NCBI GenBank assembly: GCA_033239525.1
Contig: BSYO01000022.1
Location: 12,658,923-12,722,922, forward strand
DNA length: 64,000 nt
Source: Nepenthes gracilis
Lineage: Eukaryota; Streptophyta; Magnoliopsida; Caryophyllales; Nepenthaceae
Direction: 5' to 3'
This document shows positions 20,098-32,900 of this stretch, in pieces. The notes under the pieces are model-generated. The model saw only the letters and a program-made list of their open reading frames with translations. It did not search any database and was not told the DNA's origin. How positions within the stretch are numbered: position 1 is the first letter of the stretch; each line of letters starts with the position of its first letter. Both the position numbers and the translations under genes were made by a program.

Positions 20098-20970
20098 GGC
20101 TATCGTTAAGCGGCCTTTTAATTCCTAGAAACTCTTTTCACAATCTTCCGTCTAATTGAATTTGATTTCCTTGCATTTTAATTTGGTCAATGGCATAAAA
20201 ATCCTGAAAACATTCTCCGTGAATCTCTAATAGTAACCTACCATTCTCAAAAAGTTCTAACTTCTGTCACCATTGTTGGTCGAATCCAATCAAATACTGC
20301 TTCAACCTTCTTGGGATCAATCGAAATACCTCCCTTTGAAATCACGAGACGCAAAAATTTGACTTCTTTAAGTCAAAACTCATATTTTTTAACATGGAAA
20401 ACAAGCTCCTCTCCCAAAGCGTAAGAGGTACAACCCTTAAGTGCATCTAATGTTCCTTATAACTTCTCGAGTATATCAAAATATCATCAATAAATATCAC
20501 CATAAATTTGTCAAGGTAAAGTTAGAATACCTAGTTTATTAAATTCATAAAAGTTATAAGGACATTAATCAACCCAAATGGAAAACCAAAAACTTATAAT
20601 ACCCATGTCTCATTTAAAAAGCTGTCTTCACTATATCTTTCTTCTTAATCCTCAATTGATGATAACTTTTTTTTTTTTTGGTAAGTATCAATTGATGATA
20701 ACCTGAATGAAGATCAATATTAGAAAACACTTGTGCTCCTTGTAATTGGTCAAATAAGTCATTAATTCTTGGCAACAAGTACTTGTTCTTGATAGTGATT
20801 TTATTCAACTCCTAGTAGCTTAGCTTGTATACAGTCGCATATACTCATCCTTCTTCGTAACAAACAACATTGGATACCCTATGGAGATACACTTGGTAAG
20901 ATAAAACCCTTTTCTAGTAGCTCTTACAATTGTTATTTCAATTCCTTAAGCTCCAATGGTGCCATTATAT
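20098..20970 (-). pseudogene. Gypsy reverse transcriptase
   Basis: The frame 20614..20808 reads [39 protein letters not shown], that is RT motifs NK.PLPRIDdLfDqL.GA..FSKiDLrSGYHQ. Upstream in the protein, [15 protein letters not shown] precedes it (about 20880..20960). Downstream motifs toward FvDDIL lie at about 20440..20500 with stops. A 36-bp insertion (20667..20702) interrupts the SGYHQL region. Confidence 0.85.
20652..20702 (-). mobile_element. Micro-retroposition: 15-bp TSD around GGTAAGTA plus T13
   Basis: 'tcaattgatgataac' is present at 20652..20666 and exactly again at 20688..20702. Between them lie T13 and ggtaagta. On the minus strand this is TACTTACC followed by A13 between two 15-bp direct repeats, the form of an L1-mobilised insertion truncated to a few bases plus poly(A). 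The homologous RT in copy C (about 32610) lacks it. Confidence 0.75.
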
Positions 20971-21366
20971 AAGGAGTCTTCGATATAAATGTAGCTCTAT
21001 GCATGGTTTTAGTTTCAAATTTAATCTCTAGGTTTGACGGTAGTCCCGAAAGAGATCTTTGAAAAAAATATCCTCAAATTCATAGACTACCAGTATATCC
21101 TTTGCTGAAACATTATGACTTCCAATAGTACTCATAAAAGGCAAATAGGCTTGACATCCACTTCTTATTAAATGGCAAGCATGTAATGCCAAAATCATAT
21201 ATGGAGATTATTTTTACATTACTCCTTACAAATAAAATGGTTCACATCCTAAAATTAAAAAATATACCCTCTTATAAAAATAATCTACGCTAGCATAAAT
21301 TAACTAACCAATCCATGTCTAAAATTATATCAAAATTATACATATCTAATAAAATTAAATTTACTA

Positions 21367-21605
21367 CTAACTCCAACCCATTGACCCAAATATAAACCTA
21401 GGGTATACAATATCCATGATCAAAGAAGATCCCATAGGTGGTGACACTATTAATAAAAAATTTATAATCTTCGGAGGTGATAATAAATAATTAACAAATT
21501 TGGGAGACATGAATAAATGAGTTGACCCCGAATCTAATAGCACATGAGTTAAAATTTCAAAAATTGTGAGTTTACATTCCACCACCGTAGGTGATGCATT
21601 CGTAT
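21367..21605 (-). pseudogene. Gypsy aspartic protease
   Basis: Reads VVECKLTIFEILTHVLLDSGSTHLFMSPKF...PPMGSSLIMDIVYPRFI. The DSGST active site is preserved. It continues from the gag tail (RRAFAMMA) on the right. Confidence 0.85.
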
Positions 21606-22565
21606 CTTAGGCCATCATTGCAAAAGCTCTCCTTGAAGCACTTGACTTTCTCACCATTTGCCTTAAGGGATATGGACAGTCCTCAATCAAATGGCCAAAT
21701 CTGCTACAATTAAAGTATGTTCCCAAGACCTTCTAGCATGGTCTTCTTCTATGAAACTTTTCGCAATGAGGGCACGTAGGCTTTTCCTGTTGAGGGCCCG
21801 ATACACCTTGGAGTTCAGCTCCCTTCTTCTCCTTGTCCATCGACTTTGATATTTTGTAGGATCATTTCAATCTCAAACTCTGGCCTCCCTGACTAGTCAA
21901 CTTCTTCTCAAAGAATTTTTTTCTTTCAAACTCTTTCTCATATAGGAGATCTCGATCCAATATTTCTTCATAAGTTTTCAACTTTAACGTCACAAGCTAC
22001 TTTCGGATAGCATTATTTAATCCTTACAGAAATTTCCTCACCTTCGTGGCCTCATTGTAGACAATATGAGGGGTATAGCAAGATAACCCGGTGAACTTGA
22101 TATCATATTCTGCCATAGTCTAGTTTCCTTGCCGCAGATGGGAGAATTTATCCTCCTTATATTCCCTCAAGTTTGTCAGAAAATACTTATCTATGAAGGT
22201 CTCTACAAACATCTCCAAGAAGATTTGCTCATTCTCTAATCTCATAACTATCTTTCTCATATACCATCAATAATCTGCATCTCCTTATAACTTGTAAGAG
22301 GCAAAAAAATCATATCGTCCTCCATATAATGAATAACTTCAAAGACCTTCTTGATCCGTCGAATCTAAATTTTAGCTTTGGTAGGGTTTGGATCGCCCAT
22401 AAATTTTGATACCCTCTCATTTGTGAATCGATCATAGGCAATTGTCATTGGCTTAACCATTGCTAGTCCAGGGTTTCTAGATCCTTAGGCCATGAACTCC
22501 ATTATGTTTTCCATCCTAGCCATTATAGCTAAGTGTTCTTCTTCTCACTTGGGGCAAGAGATTCG
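21606..22565 (-). pseudogene. Gypsy gag (Retrotrans_gag and zinc-knuckle remnant)
   Basis: Minus-strand reading includes FLEMFVETFIDKYFLTNLREYKEDKFSHLRQGN, MAEYDIKFTGLSCYTPHIVYNEATKVRKF and LKLKTYEEILDRDLLYEKEFERKKFFEKK. A CPHCEKFH...YFNCSRFGHLIEDCPYPLR knuckle lies near 21700. Multiple stops. The start near 22565 is inferred from copy D, where gag begins about 115 bp after the LTR. Confidence 0.85.
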
Positions 22566-22661
22566 TCCAATACTACCTTATCCTGATGATATTTTTCAAT
22601 CCTATCAGAAAATATTTAACCAAATTAGATTCTCAAACCAAAATAAGAGAATCTCCTTAAG

Positions 22662-22680
22662 ACTTCTCTAATACAACCAT
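22662..22680 (-). other. Primer-binding site of copy A (degenerate)
   Basis: On the minus strand the sequence after the LTR end GGGATGTGACA reads atggttgtattagagaagt, a decayed TGGTATCAGAG (initiator Met tRNA) site. Confidence 0.7.
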
Positions 22681-22681
22681 T

Positions 22682-23782
22682 TGTCACATCCCAAAACCTT
22701 ATCCCAATATTAATTAACAAAATTAATCCATCTAATACTAACTACTCATGTTATTAGGTAAAAACTCAAAAATAATGATGGATATGAGTTTTACATTGAT
22801 ATCACGACTAATCCAAATAAAATAAATATATAAATTAATCTAATTATAGGATCTGAAATACCATATCAATGTGTCTGAAAAATAAACCACATCAAGATGT
22901 CAATACATGCATAAAGAATTATATCTGAACCATAATCAGAATTAACTACATCAATGTTATCATATTTTCTTTTTATACAAAAACCATTGTCCGAAATAAC
23001 GTAAATATCAAGAGCGACTATTCAGAAACTAAATACAATATCAACTTCTTATAAACTCTTAAACTAATTTCTCCTTGAATAAGCTCCTTCAAAATCCACA
23101 CTTATAAGTGTACGAACTCGCTAATCTAAAAGGGGTTAGTAAAAGTAAAAACTCAATAAGGTATATAATTTATATAATTTAACATATAATTTTTATCAAA
23201 ATATGCCCAAAGGATAGTAGGTCAAATTCAGATACAATGATATAAATTTTCATAACAATTATGTGTAGTTTTTAAATTTTTTTTTTTGGTTCTAAATAGA
23301 TCATACTATGCAAAATTATGTAATTCTTGTGGACCAAGGGCTAGTAAGAGCCTATTGACTATGGAGAGGAAAATTAAAGTTTGAGTTATATTTATTTCCA
23401 TACAACCAAAAGCTTTATGTTATTATTTAAGACTTATAGACAGCTAATCATATATATAACCCTCTAAAAGGAGCCAAATGTCATTTTTATCCGTAGATGA
23501 TAGGTTCGAACTTCAATTATCATTATAATATATTAAGGTATACCATAATATACCACCACTGAATTTCTTATAATGGTCTGATGCATAAATATAGGAAAAC
23601 TCTACACAGTTTCATATAATCATTGCTTTTTTTTTTATTTTAGAGAAAATATTTTTAATTTTTTAACAAATTATATAATTTTTCTTTCAAATTCATTCAA
23701 TTTTTTTTTTTATCATGCAATGCTTATGTTTTCTGAAAAAACTTGGATAAATATAATTTGAAACATGTAATGCTATATTACT
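22682..23782 (-). repeat. LTR 2 of the A/C gypsy array, left part
   Basis: Begins TGTCACATCCC (plus strand), the complement of the U5 end GGGATGTGACA. Aligns with 17713..18780 and continues after element B at 31452. It serves as the 5' LTR of A and lies where the 3' LTR of C should be. Confidence 0.85.
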
Positions 23783-26177
23783 TGTAATATTCTGAATTTT
23801 TATCTGATTTAATTGAAATTATTTATTATTTTTTTGGGTAATCTGAATATGATAAAAATTAATTAAAAATTATAAAATTTTAAGGAATGATTAGAATTAT
23901 GAAGTGGTACCCGAAGCATGCTTGTACTATTATCCGAGCATTGATTTAAATTTTAGAATAAAAAAATAAAAACAAATAAATAAATAAATAAATAATATAT
24001 ATATATATAAAGAGAACAAGAATCAGGAGGGTTTTAGGGAGAGAGAAAGAAAAGATGGGAGAAGAGAGGAGAGAGAGGAAGATCGATGTAGGCCGCCGCC
24101 GCCGCTAGAGGTCCCAATGTTGAGAATGGAAGCTAGCGAAGCCCGCTCCATGGTGTTACCCTCCATTTTATGCATCAATGTGAGTAGAGAGAGGAATCAC
24201 AAACTAAAGCATGCGTCACCGTCCATTTGCCACCATTGCCGTAGGAAATCAGTAGAATCGAGGCAAGTAAATCATTTTATTCTCTTTATAGATGTTAATT
24301 TTAGGGTTACATGTATCGATTTTGGAAGTAATTGGTTGAATCAGAAAAAAATAGGTGAAAGAGGTGCCGGTGGAGTTTGCAGCTGAAGGAGAGAGAGAGG
24401 AGCCACCACGGCTACATGGGCTGCTGTCCATCACCGTCACCGTCGCCAGGTGCTACAGTCACTGCCGCTGTCGTCGCTCGTCCTAAAGCTGCTGTCGGCG
24501 AGGGAGGAAAGGAAAGAAGGTAGAGGTGAATGCAAAGTAGGAGGGAGAAGGGGGGAGAAAGGGGGCGCACATGTGGCATAGAGAGAGCCCAATTCGGGTA
24601 TCTTGGGACATCCCTATGATAAATCTGCTTGGAATAAAGTTTAGGCAAATATCATTTAACTCTATCTTTGGTCTGATTTCGTATCTAATAATATTTGATT
24701 ACTATTTGAAGATTTTACTAACATGCATGTTATTTTTATACACTAATCTGTTTATTCTGTACATACATATATGTTTTACCGGTTGTTTGATGATTTTACA
24801 CTAGTATTCAAGATTTGGGGGATTAAATGTATCAGAAATTATATGTTATTTTTCAATATTCGGTTCCTATTTTTTATCAGCAAATATGTGCAAAGTTTCT
24901 GCATAACTGAAATTTGAGAATTATCATTTATGGTCCATTTATATTGAAGTCCGTGTATCTATATTCTCAAAAATATAAAATTATGAATCTATATCAAAAA
25001 TTAGAACTCTACAATCTGTTATCTATTTTGGTATTTTCCCCCAGAGGGAGAAAATCAAGAAAAAAGGACTTCGAATATTGTGTAGAATTTTTAATATGAA
25101 ATATGAAAAGAAATTAAAAAATTGGACCAATAATTTTTATTTTAGATGATAGTATTTACTAACATACCTTAGGATATTATAGTCTAGATCGTTTTCTGAA
25201 TAAGTATTGTTGTACGATTTTGGCTTTTGATTGTGTGGATTGAATACAATTCATCTTACTCTCGAGATGCAAATAAGGAAGGACATGGCCTTTGATTGTG
25301 TGGATTGAACACAATCCATCATGTCTTCGAAAAGTAAATAAGGAAGAAGGATCGTTGTATTGTGTGATTTTGACATTTGATTGTGTGGATTGAATACAAT
25401 CCAAATATCGATTAAATGGTCTATTAGCTAGTAAGGATTACTAGTCCTGGTCTCTAAAAATGAATAAGTTTTCTGCATGTTTGAAAGCTAAAAGAGTTAT
25501 AAATAAAATAAGAAAAGAAAATTTAAATGTGTTTCGGAAATACTATTTGATAATGTATTATGTTATATATGTATTATGATCCTATTCCATTCCTTCGATT
25601 ATTTTAAAGTATACTGCATTTGTTATTCATTTATATTTATACCTTATTAAGTATTTGGCTCACATCTTTACTATTTTTACTAACCTTTAGATGAGTAAGA
25701 GATATAGGAGTTTTTACCCATCGAGCTAGATCAAAAATTCGGAAGAGTGTAAGCTTATTGGTTATGATGTTTAGGTATTATTGTATTTGAATAAGTTTAT
25801 GTCATTTTACTTATTGTAGATTAGTTAGTTTGATTTTCGGATATGATTTTTGATATATTATGGATTTTTAGGTGATATTATTAGCTCGTGTGGTATTTTA
25901 TGATGTTCGAAACTGTCGGTGTTATGTTTGATTATAGACAGGATTATTATTTTGTATTGGATTATTTTGTGAAAATGAAACAAGATGTTACATATTGTGC
26001 ATATTCAAGGAAATTTGTTAGGGATATATTTTTGCTTCCGCGATATTGTTGAATATGTATGTATATGTTGGATTGATATTTTTAGAGGCATCTTTTCTTA
26101 CTGAAGGTTTGACATTATATTTTTGGGTCAGTGTCAGAGTCACAGATGTTGTGGTATGATTTTGGATCCTGTACATA

Positions 26178-26224
<47 letters not shown>

Positions 26225-26299
26225 GGCTTATTGTGATTTGTATTTAGTTATTGATGGACATTATATTTAGGTGGTGTTCAGCTTATCTAGTCCATTACA
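23783..26299 (+). repeat. 5' LTR of element B
   Basis: 2,517 bp, pairs with 28856..31451, visibly more diverged than the LTR pair of element L. Layout: AT microsatellite and TATA (about 24000), GC-richer purine leader with GCC repeats (24090), hairpin repeats (25218..25405), TACTAAC block (25675), (AT)n at 26180..26218. Confidence 0.88.
25218..25405. repeat. Three hairpin-forming repeats in the B LTR
   Basis: 'gattgtgtggattgaa(t/c)acaat' occurs at about 25228, 25293 and 25379. The stems GATTGT(G)/(C)ACAATC are inverted repeats around 'tggattgaa'. The right LTR has degraded counterparts at 30410..30585. Confidence 0.75.
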
Positions 26300-26301
26300 G
26301 G

Positions 26302-26315
26302 TGGTATCAACGAAG
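26302..26315 (+). other. Primer-binding site of element B
   Basis: 'tggtatcaacgaag' two bases after the LTR end, complementary in its first eight bases to the initiator Met tRNA 3' end. Confidence 0.75.
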
Positions 26316-28855
26316 CTATAGTTTGATGCCTTAAGGTCTAAATTTGGTTGATCTTGATTCGAGGCCTAAGTTGATTAATTTTGGGTTAAAGTTTAGGTTT
26401 GATTGGTTATGAGTTGGGATCTCGAATCGATTAACTTGCTAAGGTGAGATGATCTAACTCGATTATCAATGTGTTGGTAATAGATTAAGAGATGGTAGGA
26501 TGCAGAAGCCATGATGGACTAAGTACTTTCCTAGAGCCAATTTTGGTGTTCGGTTTGGGTCTGTAAATGTAAGTGGTTGATTGATTAGATTTTAATTGAT
26601 GTACCGGGCATTGATGTGATATTAGGGGCATCTGGTTGGAGAGTTGCCATGCTAAGTGTATGTTTACAAGTTGGGTTATGAATTTTGAATTCGTGGGAGA
26701 ATTGATCAAGAGACGATGGAATTGATATCGATTTTTGCCTACGAACCATCGGCGACGGTGTGTGCCGAGTTTAGTTGGCATACGTGATCACGTCTGGAAG
26801 TCATCTTGTGGTCACTAGAAATTTTTTGGTTGTATAAGTATTCGAGGATATTTCTTGGAGGAAAAGATTAAGCTGGTTTATCTTTTGATCGGTAAATCGA
26901 AGTTGCTTTCAAAGTTGCACTGAGATTAGCACCTATTTTTAAGAATTCCGTATAGAATCGAGGAAGTGTCGGTTGGGTGCCCACCATGGGATACTTTAGA
27001 ACCTTGGGGTGAGTAAGCTGAACTGATGAAATTATAGGTGGGTAATTGAAAATTTAGGTTGTTCGGGAGATGAATGATTTGATAAGTGGGTATCGAAAAA
27101 GACTGATTAATGTCGCAAAGGTATGCGATTTTCTTGGGTCTAGCTAATTACCCATTAAGTATTCCTCGAGGATTGCAATGTCCATGGGGCATTTGGCTTG
27201 GAAGCAATCAGTATTTGTCAGAATGAGATATGTGGGGATAGCTTTTGAGGAATTAAGGATAAATTGTTGACCATGTCGTTTGGATTGATCCCTGATGGAT
27301 CAAGTTAATCAATGGTAGGTTGTGATACTTTCGAGGAAGATTTAAAGTTGTGTTCTGATATAGCATATTCGGGTGGTTGCCTATGGGTTAAGTCGGTTGA
27401 AAGTCTATGATTAAAATTACTCCACCTATTATTTGAAGTTAGAAGTTGAGGTCTTTATTTTGAGGATTTAGAAATATTATTTGTATGGAGATAGTTAGGG
27501 TTTAATTTCATCATAAAGGTTTGAGAAAATTATTTTACAAAAAGGGAGTTGATCATGCTGCAGCGTAAGCGGGTGGATTCTCTTAATGACCGTAATGGTG
27601 AGTTTCGGTGTCAATTAAGAAAAGTCGATCAAATGATAGTGTAGGTTAGTGAAGTTGATGAAGGATTATACTTATGAGATATATCATCAGCCAAAAAGAT
27701 GAATATTATTACTAATGTTTTGGTTCAAAAGTCTTTGGATTTGATGTGTCTTTGATATTTTATGGGAGATGTCGAATAGAATAAAGAGCTAGTCTATGTG
27801 ATTGCTCACAAAAGGATCGAGAGTAACATTGCTGTGTCTTCAGGAGCAGCCTGTGATTTTAAAGGAAATAAATTTGGGTGATGAATTATAGTTGATGAAT
27901 GCTTCATGTTTGAGGGAGTTGTCCATGTTCTGGGCAATGAATTGCAAGCAAATTTTAATATTCGAGTAAGTGAGATGTTTTACTTTTGGAAAATGATTTG
28001 TATTTTGAATATCGAGGTTATGAATTATAAATGAGAAGTCTCAATGGATTTTGATTTCAGGGTTGTCAAGGACTGTAAGAAATATGAATGCGGTTTGGGT
28101 ATTGTGGATTGGGTATTTGTGGATTGGCCCATTTATTGTCAATTCGGATAATGTATTGAATGGATTAAGTTGGCTCGTTGGTATGCCAACGAGATAATGA
28201 GATTGCAAAGTATTTCGGTTTTGAAGTTTTGAAGATTTGAGGTTTGTGCTGAAATTTTGGACAAGTTCACTTGAGACATTGGGCACCAAGTTAGAATTTG
28301 ATATGTCAATAATTTACAATCAGACAATCGATCAGAGTAGCGTACTGAAGGTTTGTGGGCCATAGTCATCAGTCACAACATTTGATTTGAGGGTTGAAAT
28401 AAGAGATTAGATTTGTAATCCGATTGGAGATTTGAGAAGTGTAGTTAGATGTTTCTGGAAGTATTCTGAAAAGGAGAATTTTGATTTTTCGGGGTGAATG
28501 ATAGATTGAGATTCTTTAGGCCATTTGAGGTTTTTCTAGTGAATCAGAGAGATGACCAATGAATTAGCGTTGACCCAAGTTTGGTGGATCGTTATGAGGT
28601 ATTTTATGTAGGTATGTCGAGAAGATATGTAAGTGATCTTTCATATGTGATTAAGTGTGAGTTGTTGATAATTTTAAGGAGCTGTTTTATGTTGAGGTTT
28701 CGACTCAGATTTTGAGATAGAAAAGATTAGGAATTGAGGATCATATTTTCAGAGGAATCATTTAGTTGAGGTTAAGTTTGGAAGAATTATCCTTATTTGT
28801 TTGATGATTGATGTGCGTAAATTTCAAAGATGAAATTTTCATAAGTGGGGGAGAT
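26316..28855 (+). pseudogene. Decayed internal region of element B
   Basis: Few motifs survive. At about 27550 LQRKRVDSLNDRN resembles the 'ALSRK..' end of RNase H. From about 28315 to 28850 it is colinear with the integrase C-terminus of element L (39755..40330), ending KNYPYLFDD and a 'gcgtaaatttcaaagatgaa' block like the usual gypsy 3' coding end. Gag and RT are not readable. Confidence 0.6.
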
Positions 28856-31451
28856 TGTAATATCCCAAAATTTTATCCGATTTAATTGGGATTATTTATT
28901 ATTTTTTGGGTAATATGGATGTGATAAAAAATAAATAAATATTGTGAGATTTGAGGAATGATCGAAATTGTGGAGTGGCGTCTAGAATACGCCTGCACTG
29001 TTATCCGAGCATTGATTTAGATTTTGGAATAAAAGAAAAGTAAAAATAGTATATATATATATATATAAAGAAAACAGGATTCTTGAGAGTTTTGGGGAGA
29101 GAGAAAGAAAAGAGGAGAGAAGAGAGGAGATAGACGGAGACTGGCACGAACTACTGCCGCCACTGCAGCCGCCGCCGGAGGTTCAAACGTCAAGAATGGA
29201 AGCTGCTGAAGCCCTTTCTGTGGTGTTACCCTCCATTTTATGCATCGATGTGAGTAGAGAGAGGAATCGCAAACCAAAGCATGTGCTGCCGTCTGTTCGC
29301 CGCCGTTGCCAAAGGAAATTCGTAGAATTGAGGCAAGTAAACTCTTTTGTTCTCTTTGTGGATGTTGATTTTGGGGTTGCATGTATCGATTTTGGAAGTA
29401 ATCGGTAGAATCAGGAGAAAATGGGTGAAAGAAGTGCAGGTGGAGTTTGTGGCCAAAGGAGAGAGAGTGGAGCTACCGCGGCGGCATGGGCTGCTGTCCG
29501 TCATTGTCGCCATCGTCGAGTGCTGTCGTTGCTACCGCCGCCATCGCCCATGCCAAAGTTGCTGTTGGCGAGGGAGGAAAGGAAAGAAGGCAGAGGCGAA
29601 CATGAAGCAGGAGGGGGAAGGGAGGAGAAAGGGGGCGCATATGTGGCAAAGAGAGGGCCTGATTCGGGTACCTCGGGGTAACCTTTTGGCAAATCTATTT
29701 GGAATAAAATTGAGGCAAATATCCTCTAGCCCTATATTTGATTTGATTTTGTGTCTAATAATATTTGACTACCGTTTAGAGATTTTACTTACATGCATGT
29801 TATTTTTATACATTAACCTATTTATTCTGTATATGCACGTATATTTTATCGGCTATTTGATGGTTTTACACTAGTATTCGAGATTCAGGAGATTAAATAT
29901 ATCATAAATTATAGGTTATTTATCAGCATTCAATTCCTATTTTATATAGGCAAATATGTGGAAAGCTTCTACATAACTGGAATTTGAGAATTATGATTTT
30001 TGGTCCTTTTATATTGAAATCTATGATTATCTACATATTTGGTTTTGATGGAAAAGCACCTATTAAAGCCTAAGGCTTAAGTCCATATAATATGAAAATA
30101 TATATCTGTACAAGTTCAAAGGAATATAAAATATGTATATGTATTTTTAAGAATATGAAATTATGAATCTGTATTAAGAAAATAAAACTCTACAATTTAT
30201 TATCTATTTTGGTATTTTCTCTCGAAGGGAGAAAATCAAGGAAAAAGGACTATAAGTATTGTGTAGAGTTTTCAATATGAAACATGAAAATAAATCAAGA
30301 AATTAGACCAAGGATTTTTATTTTAGATGACAGTATTCCCTAACATGCCTTAATATATTATAGTGTTGATCATTATCTGCATAAGTATTGCTATATGATT
30401 TTGGCCTTTGATTGTATGGATTGAATACAATCTATCTCACTCTCGGGATGTAAATAAAGATGATATGACCTTTGATTGTGTCAACTAAACACAATCCATT
30501 CTATCTTCAAGATGTAAATAAGGAAGAAACATCATTGTGTTGTACAATTTTAGCCTTTAAATATATGGATTGAACACAATCCAAATATCGATCAAATACT
30601 TCATTAGCTGGTGAGGACTACTTACCCTGGTCCCTAAAGATGACTAAGTTTTCTGCATGCTTGAAAGCTAAATGAATTAGAAATAAAATAAGAAAAAAAA
30701 GTAAATGTGTTCTAAAAAGGCTATTTGATCTTGTATTATGTTACATATGCATTATGATCCTATTCTATTCCTTCGATTTATTTTAAAATATACTGTATTT
30801 ATTCTTTATTTATATTTATATCTTATTGAGTATGTGGCTCACTTCCTTACTATTTTTACTAACCTTTAGATAAGTAGGAGATACAGAAGTTCTTGCCCAG
30901 CGAGCCAGATCAAAGATTCAGAAGAGTTTAGGCTTGTTGGTTATGATATTTAGGTATTATTGTATTTGGACAGGTTTAGGTCATTTTGTTTATTGTAGAA
31001 TAGTTAGTTTAGTTTCTGGATATAGTTTTTGATATATTATGAATTTTTAGGCGATATTATTAGCCTGTGTGGTATTTTGTGATTTTCAAAACTGTTAGTG
31101 TTATGTTTGATCATGGACAGGATTATTATTTTGTACTGAATTACTTTGTGAAAGTGAAACAGTATGTTTCGCATTGTGCGGGTTTAAGAAAGTTTGTTAG
31201 GGATGTATTTTTGCTTCCACGATAGTGTTGGATATGTATGTATATGTTAGATTAATATTTTTGCAAGCATCTTTCCTTACGAAAGGTCCGACATCGTATT
31301 TTTGAGTCAGTGTCGAAACCACCGATGTTGTAGTATGACTTTGGATCTTATGCATATTTGATTTATATATATATCGTGGCTTTTATGATTTGTATTTAAT
31401 TATTGATGGACTTTATATTCAGGTGGTGTTTAGTTTATCTAGTCCATCACA
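28856..31451 (+). repeat. 3' LTR of element B
   Basis: 2,596 bp. Begins TGTAATATCCC and has the same layout as 23783..26299. The short open frames here (for example 29347..29874) lie in the leader and show no protein similarity. Confidence 0.88.
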
Positions 31452-31922
31452 TTATAAAATTTTTAAGCAAAATTATAGAAAAATCAGTGAAATTTATCAA
31501 TTCAACATTTTATTTTAAATACCATACATGCAGGGGCAAATTGATTAAATTTTAGGATATGCAAAAGATACACTTAATAAATTTACACATACAAGAACAT
31601 AATTTATAAATTTAAAGAATATAATAATTATTTAAACATGGTTTTAGCACATACATGAATAAAATTTCCGAAAAATAAGTTGATAATATAAAATATATAA
31701 ACTAAGAATATGGATTTCATAAAAATTACAAAGAATGAGAATAGGAATTTCATGCATATGAAGTATAAACAACATAGCTATAAAAGTATATCATATATTA
31801 GTATTTAAAATAATAAATAGTCAAGGAAGTAAGAAAAGATTAATAACAAAGGAATGAAGATTTGTGATACATTTGTCTTAATTTTAAAATTTTTTAAAAT
31901 CTTACTTGGATTGATATCAAAA
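31452..31922 (-). repeat. LTR 2 of the A/C gypsy array, right part
   Basis: Continues 22682..23782 after element B. Colinear with 43985..44440 (shared 'atcatacatgca(a/g)gggcaaat', 'aattt(a)tagagaaataagttga'). It breaks at about 31922 directly into RNase H sequence, so the rest of U3 and the integrase of copy C are absent. Confidence 0.8.
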
Positions 31923-32080
31923 GCCAATTCTAGATCGTGCGTTAAATAATTCCTTTTGTGTGCCTTCAATTGCCGCAATTCATATGCAATTACTTTTCCA
32001 TACTGTATCAGAACACACGCTAATCTAGTTTTAGATGTATCATAATAAATCACAAATCCTCCGGATCATTCAGGAATTGT
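31910..32080 (-). pseudogene. RNase H remnant of copy C
   Basis: Minus strand 31940..32053 reads [45 protein letters not shown], then the frame enters LTR-derived sequence. It matches the first half of the RNase H at 19813..20097; the second half was deleted. Confidence 0.85.
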
Positions 32081-32900
32081 CAAAATCAATGATGTCATTA
32101 AGCGGCCATTTAATTCCTAGAAACTCTTTTCACAATCTTCCATCTAATTAAATTTGATTTCCTTCCGTGTCAATTGGGTTAGTGGCATAGCAATCTTGAA
32201 AATCTTCTCCATGAATTTCCATTAGTAACCTACCATTCGCAAAAAGTTTTAGACTATTTTAACTTTCTTGGGATCGACTAAAATATCTTCCTTTATAATT
32301 ACGTGACCCAACAATATAATTTCTTTAAGTCAAAACTCATATTTCTTCAACTTGGCAAATAAGCTCCTCTCCCAAAGAATGCCAAGTGTAACTCTTAAGT
32401 GTATATCATATTTCTTATAACTTCTCGAGTATATCAAAATATCATTAATAAACATCACCATGAACTTGTCAAGATAGGGTTAGAATACCGAGTTTATTAA
32501 ATCTATAAAAGTTATAGGGACATTAGTTAACACAAAAGGTATAACCAAAACTTGTAATGCTCATGCCTTATTTGAAAAGCTGTCTTCACTATATCTGTCT
32601 TCTTAATTCTCAATTAATGATAATATGAAAGAAGATCAATTTTAGAAAACAATTGAATCCCTTATAATTGGTCAACTAAGTCATCAATTCTTGGCAATGA
32701 AGACTTGTTTTTAATAGTGATCTTCTTCAACTCCCGATAGTCTATACATAGTTGCATAGACCCATTCTTCTTAACAAACAATACCAAGGCATTACATGAC
32801 GACACACTTGGTCGGATGAAACTTTCTCCAATAGCTCTTGCAATTACTGCTTCAATTCCTTAAGCTCCAATGGTACCATTCTATAAGGAGTTTTCGATAT
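32081..32900 (-). pseudogene. Reverse transcriptase remnant of copy C
   Basis: Colinear with 20098..20970: blocks for [31 protein letters not shown] (about 32680..32740) and the FSKIDL region are recognisable with stops. It lacks the micro-insertion found in copy A, which shows the unmodified site. Confidence 0.75.

Larger units (their letters stand above)
17713..23782 (-). mobile_element. Gypsy (Tekay/Del-like) copy A, minus strand
   Basis: Layout on the plus strand: LTR (17713..18790), integrase, RNase H, RT, protease, gag, PBS, LTR (22682..23782, continuing at 31452 beyond element B). The polyprotein order and motifs fit the Tekay/Del chromovirus lineage. The integrase C-terminus, chromodomain and part of the left LTR have been deleted. 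All frames are broken. Confidence 0.85.
23783..31451 (+). mobile_element. Gypsy element B, nested in the A/C shared LTR
   Basis: LTRs TGTAATATTC...CATTACA (23783..26299) and TGTAATATCCC...CATCACA (28856..31451), PBS at 26302, and a purine tract (gtgggggaga) before the right LTR. The internal region is only 2.56 kb and heavily decayed. Insertion is supported by the uninterrupted sister sequence around 43975 (gctatattataa). Flanks TTACT and TTATA fit a decayed 5-bp TSD. Confidence 0.85.

Noticed and set aside
29347..29874. 175-codon frame in the right LTR of element B
   Set aside because: The homologous position in the left LTR is disrupted, and no protein motif is seen; it is LTR leader sequence.
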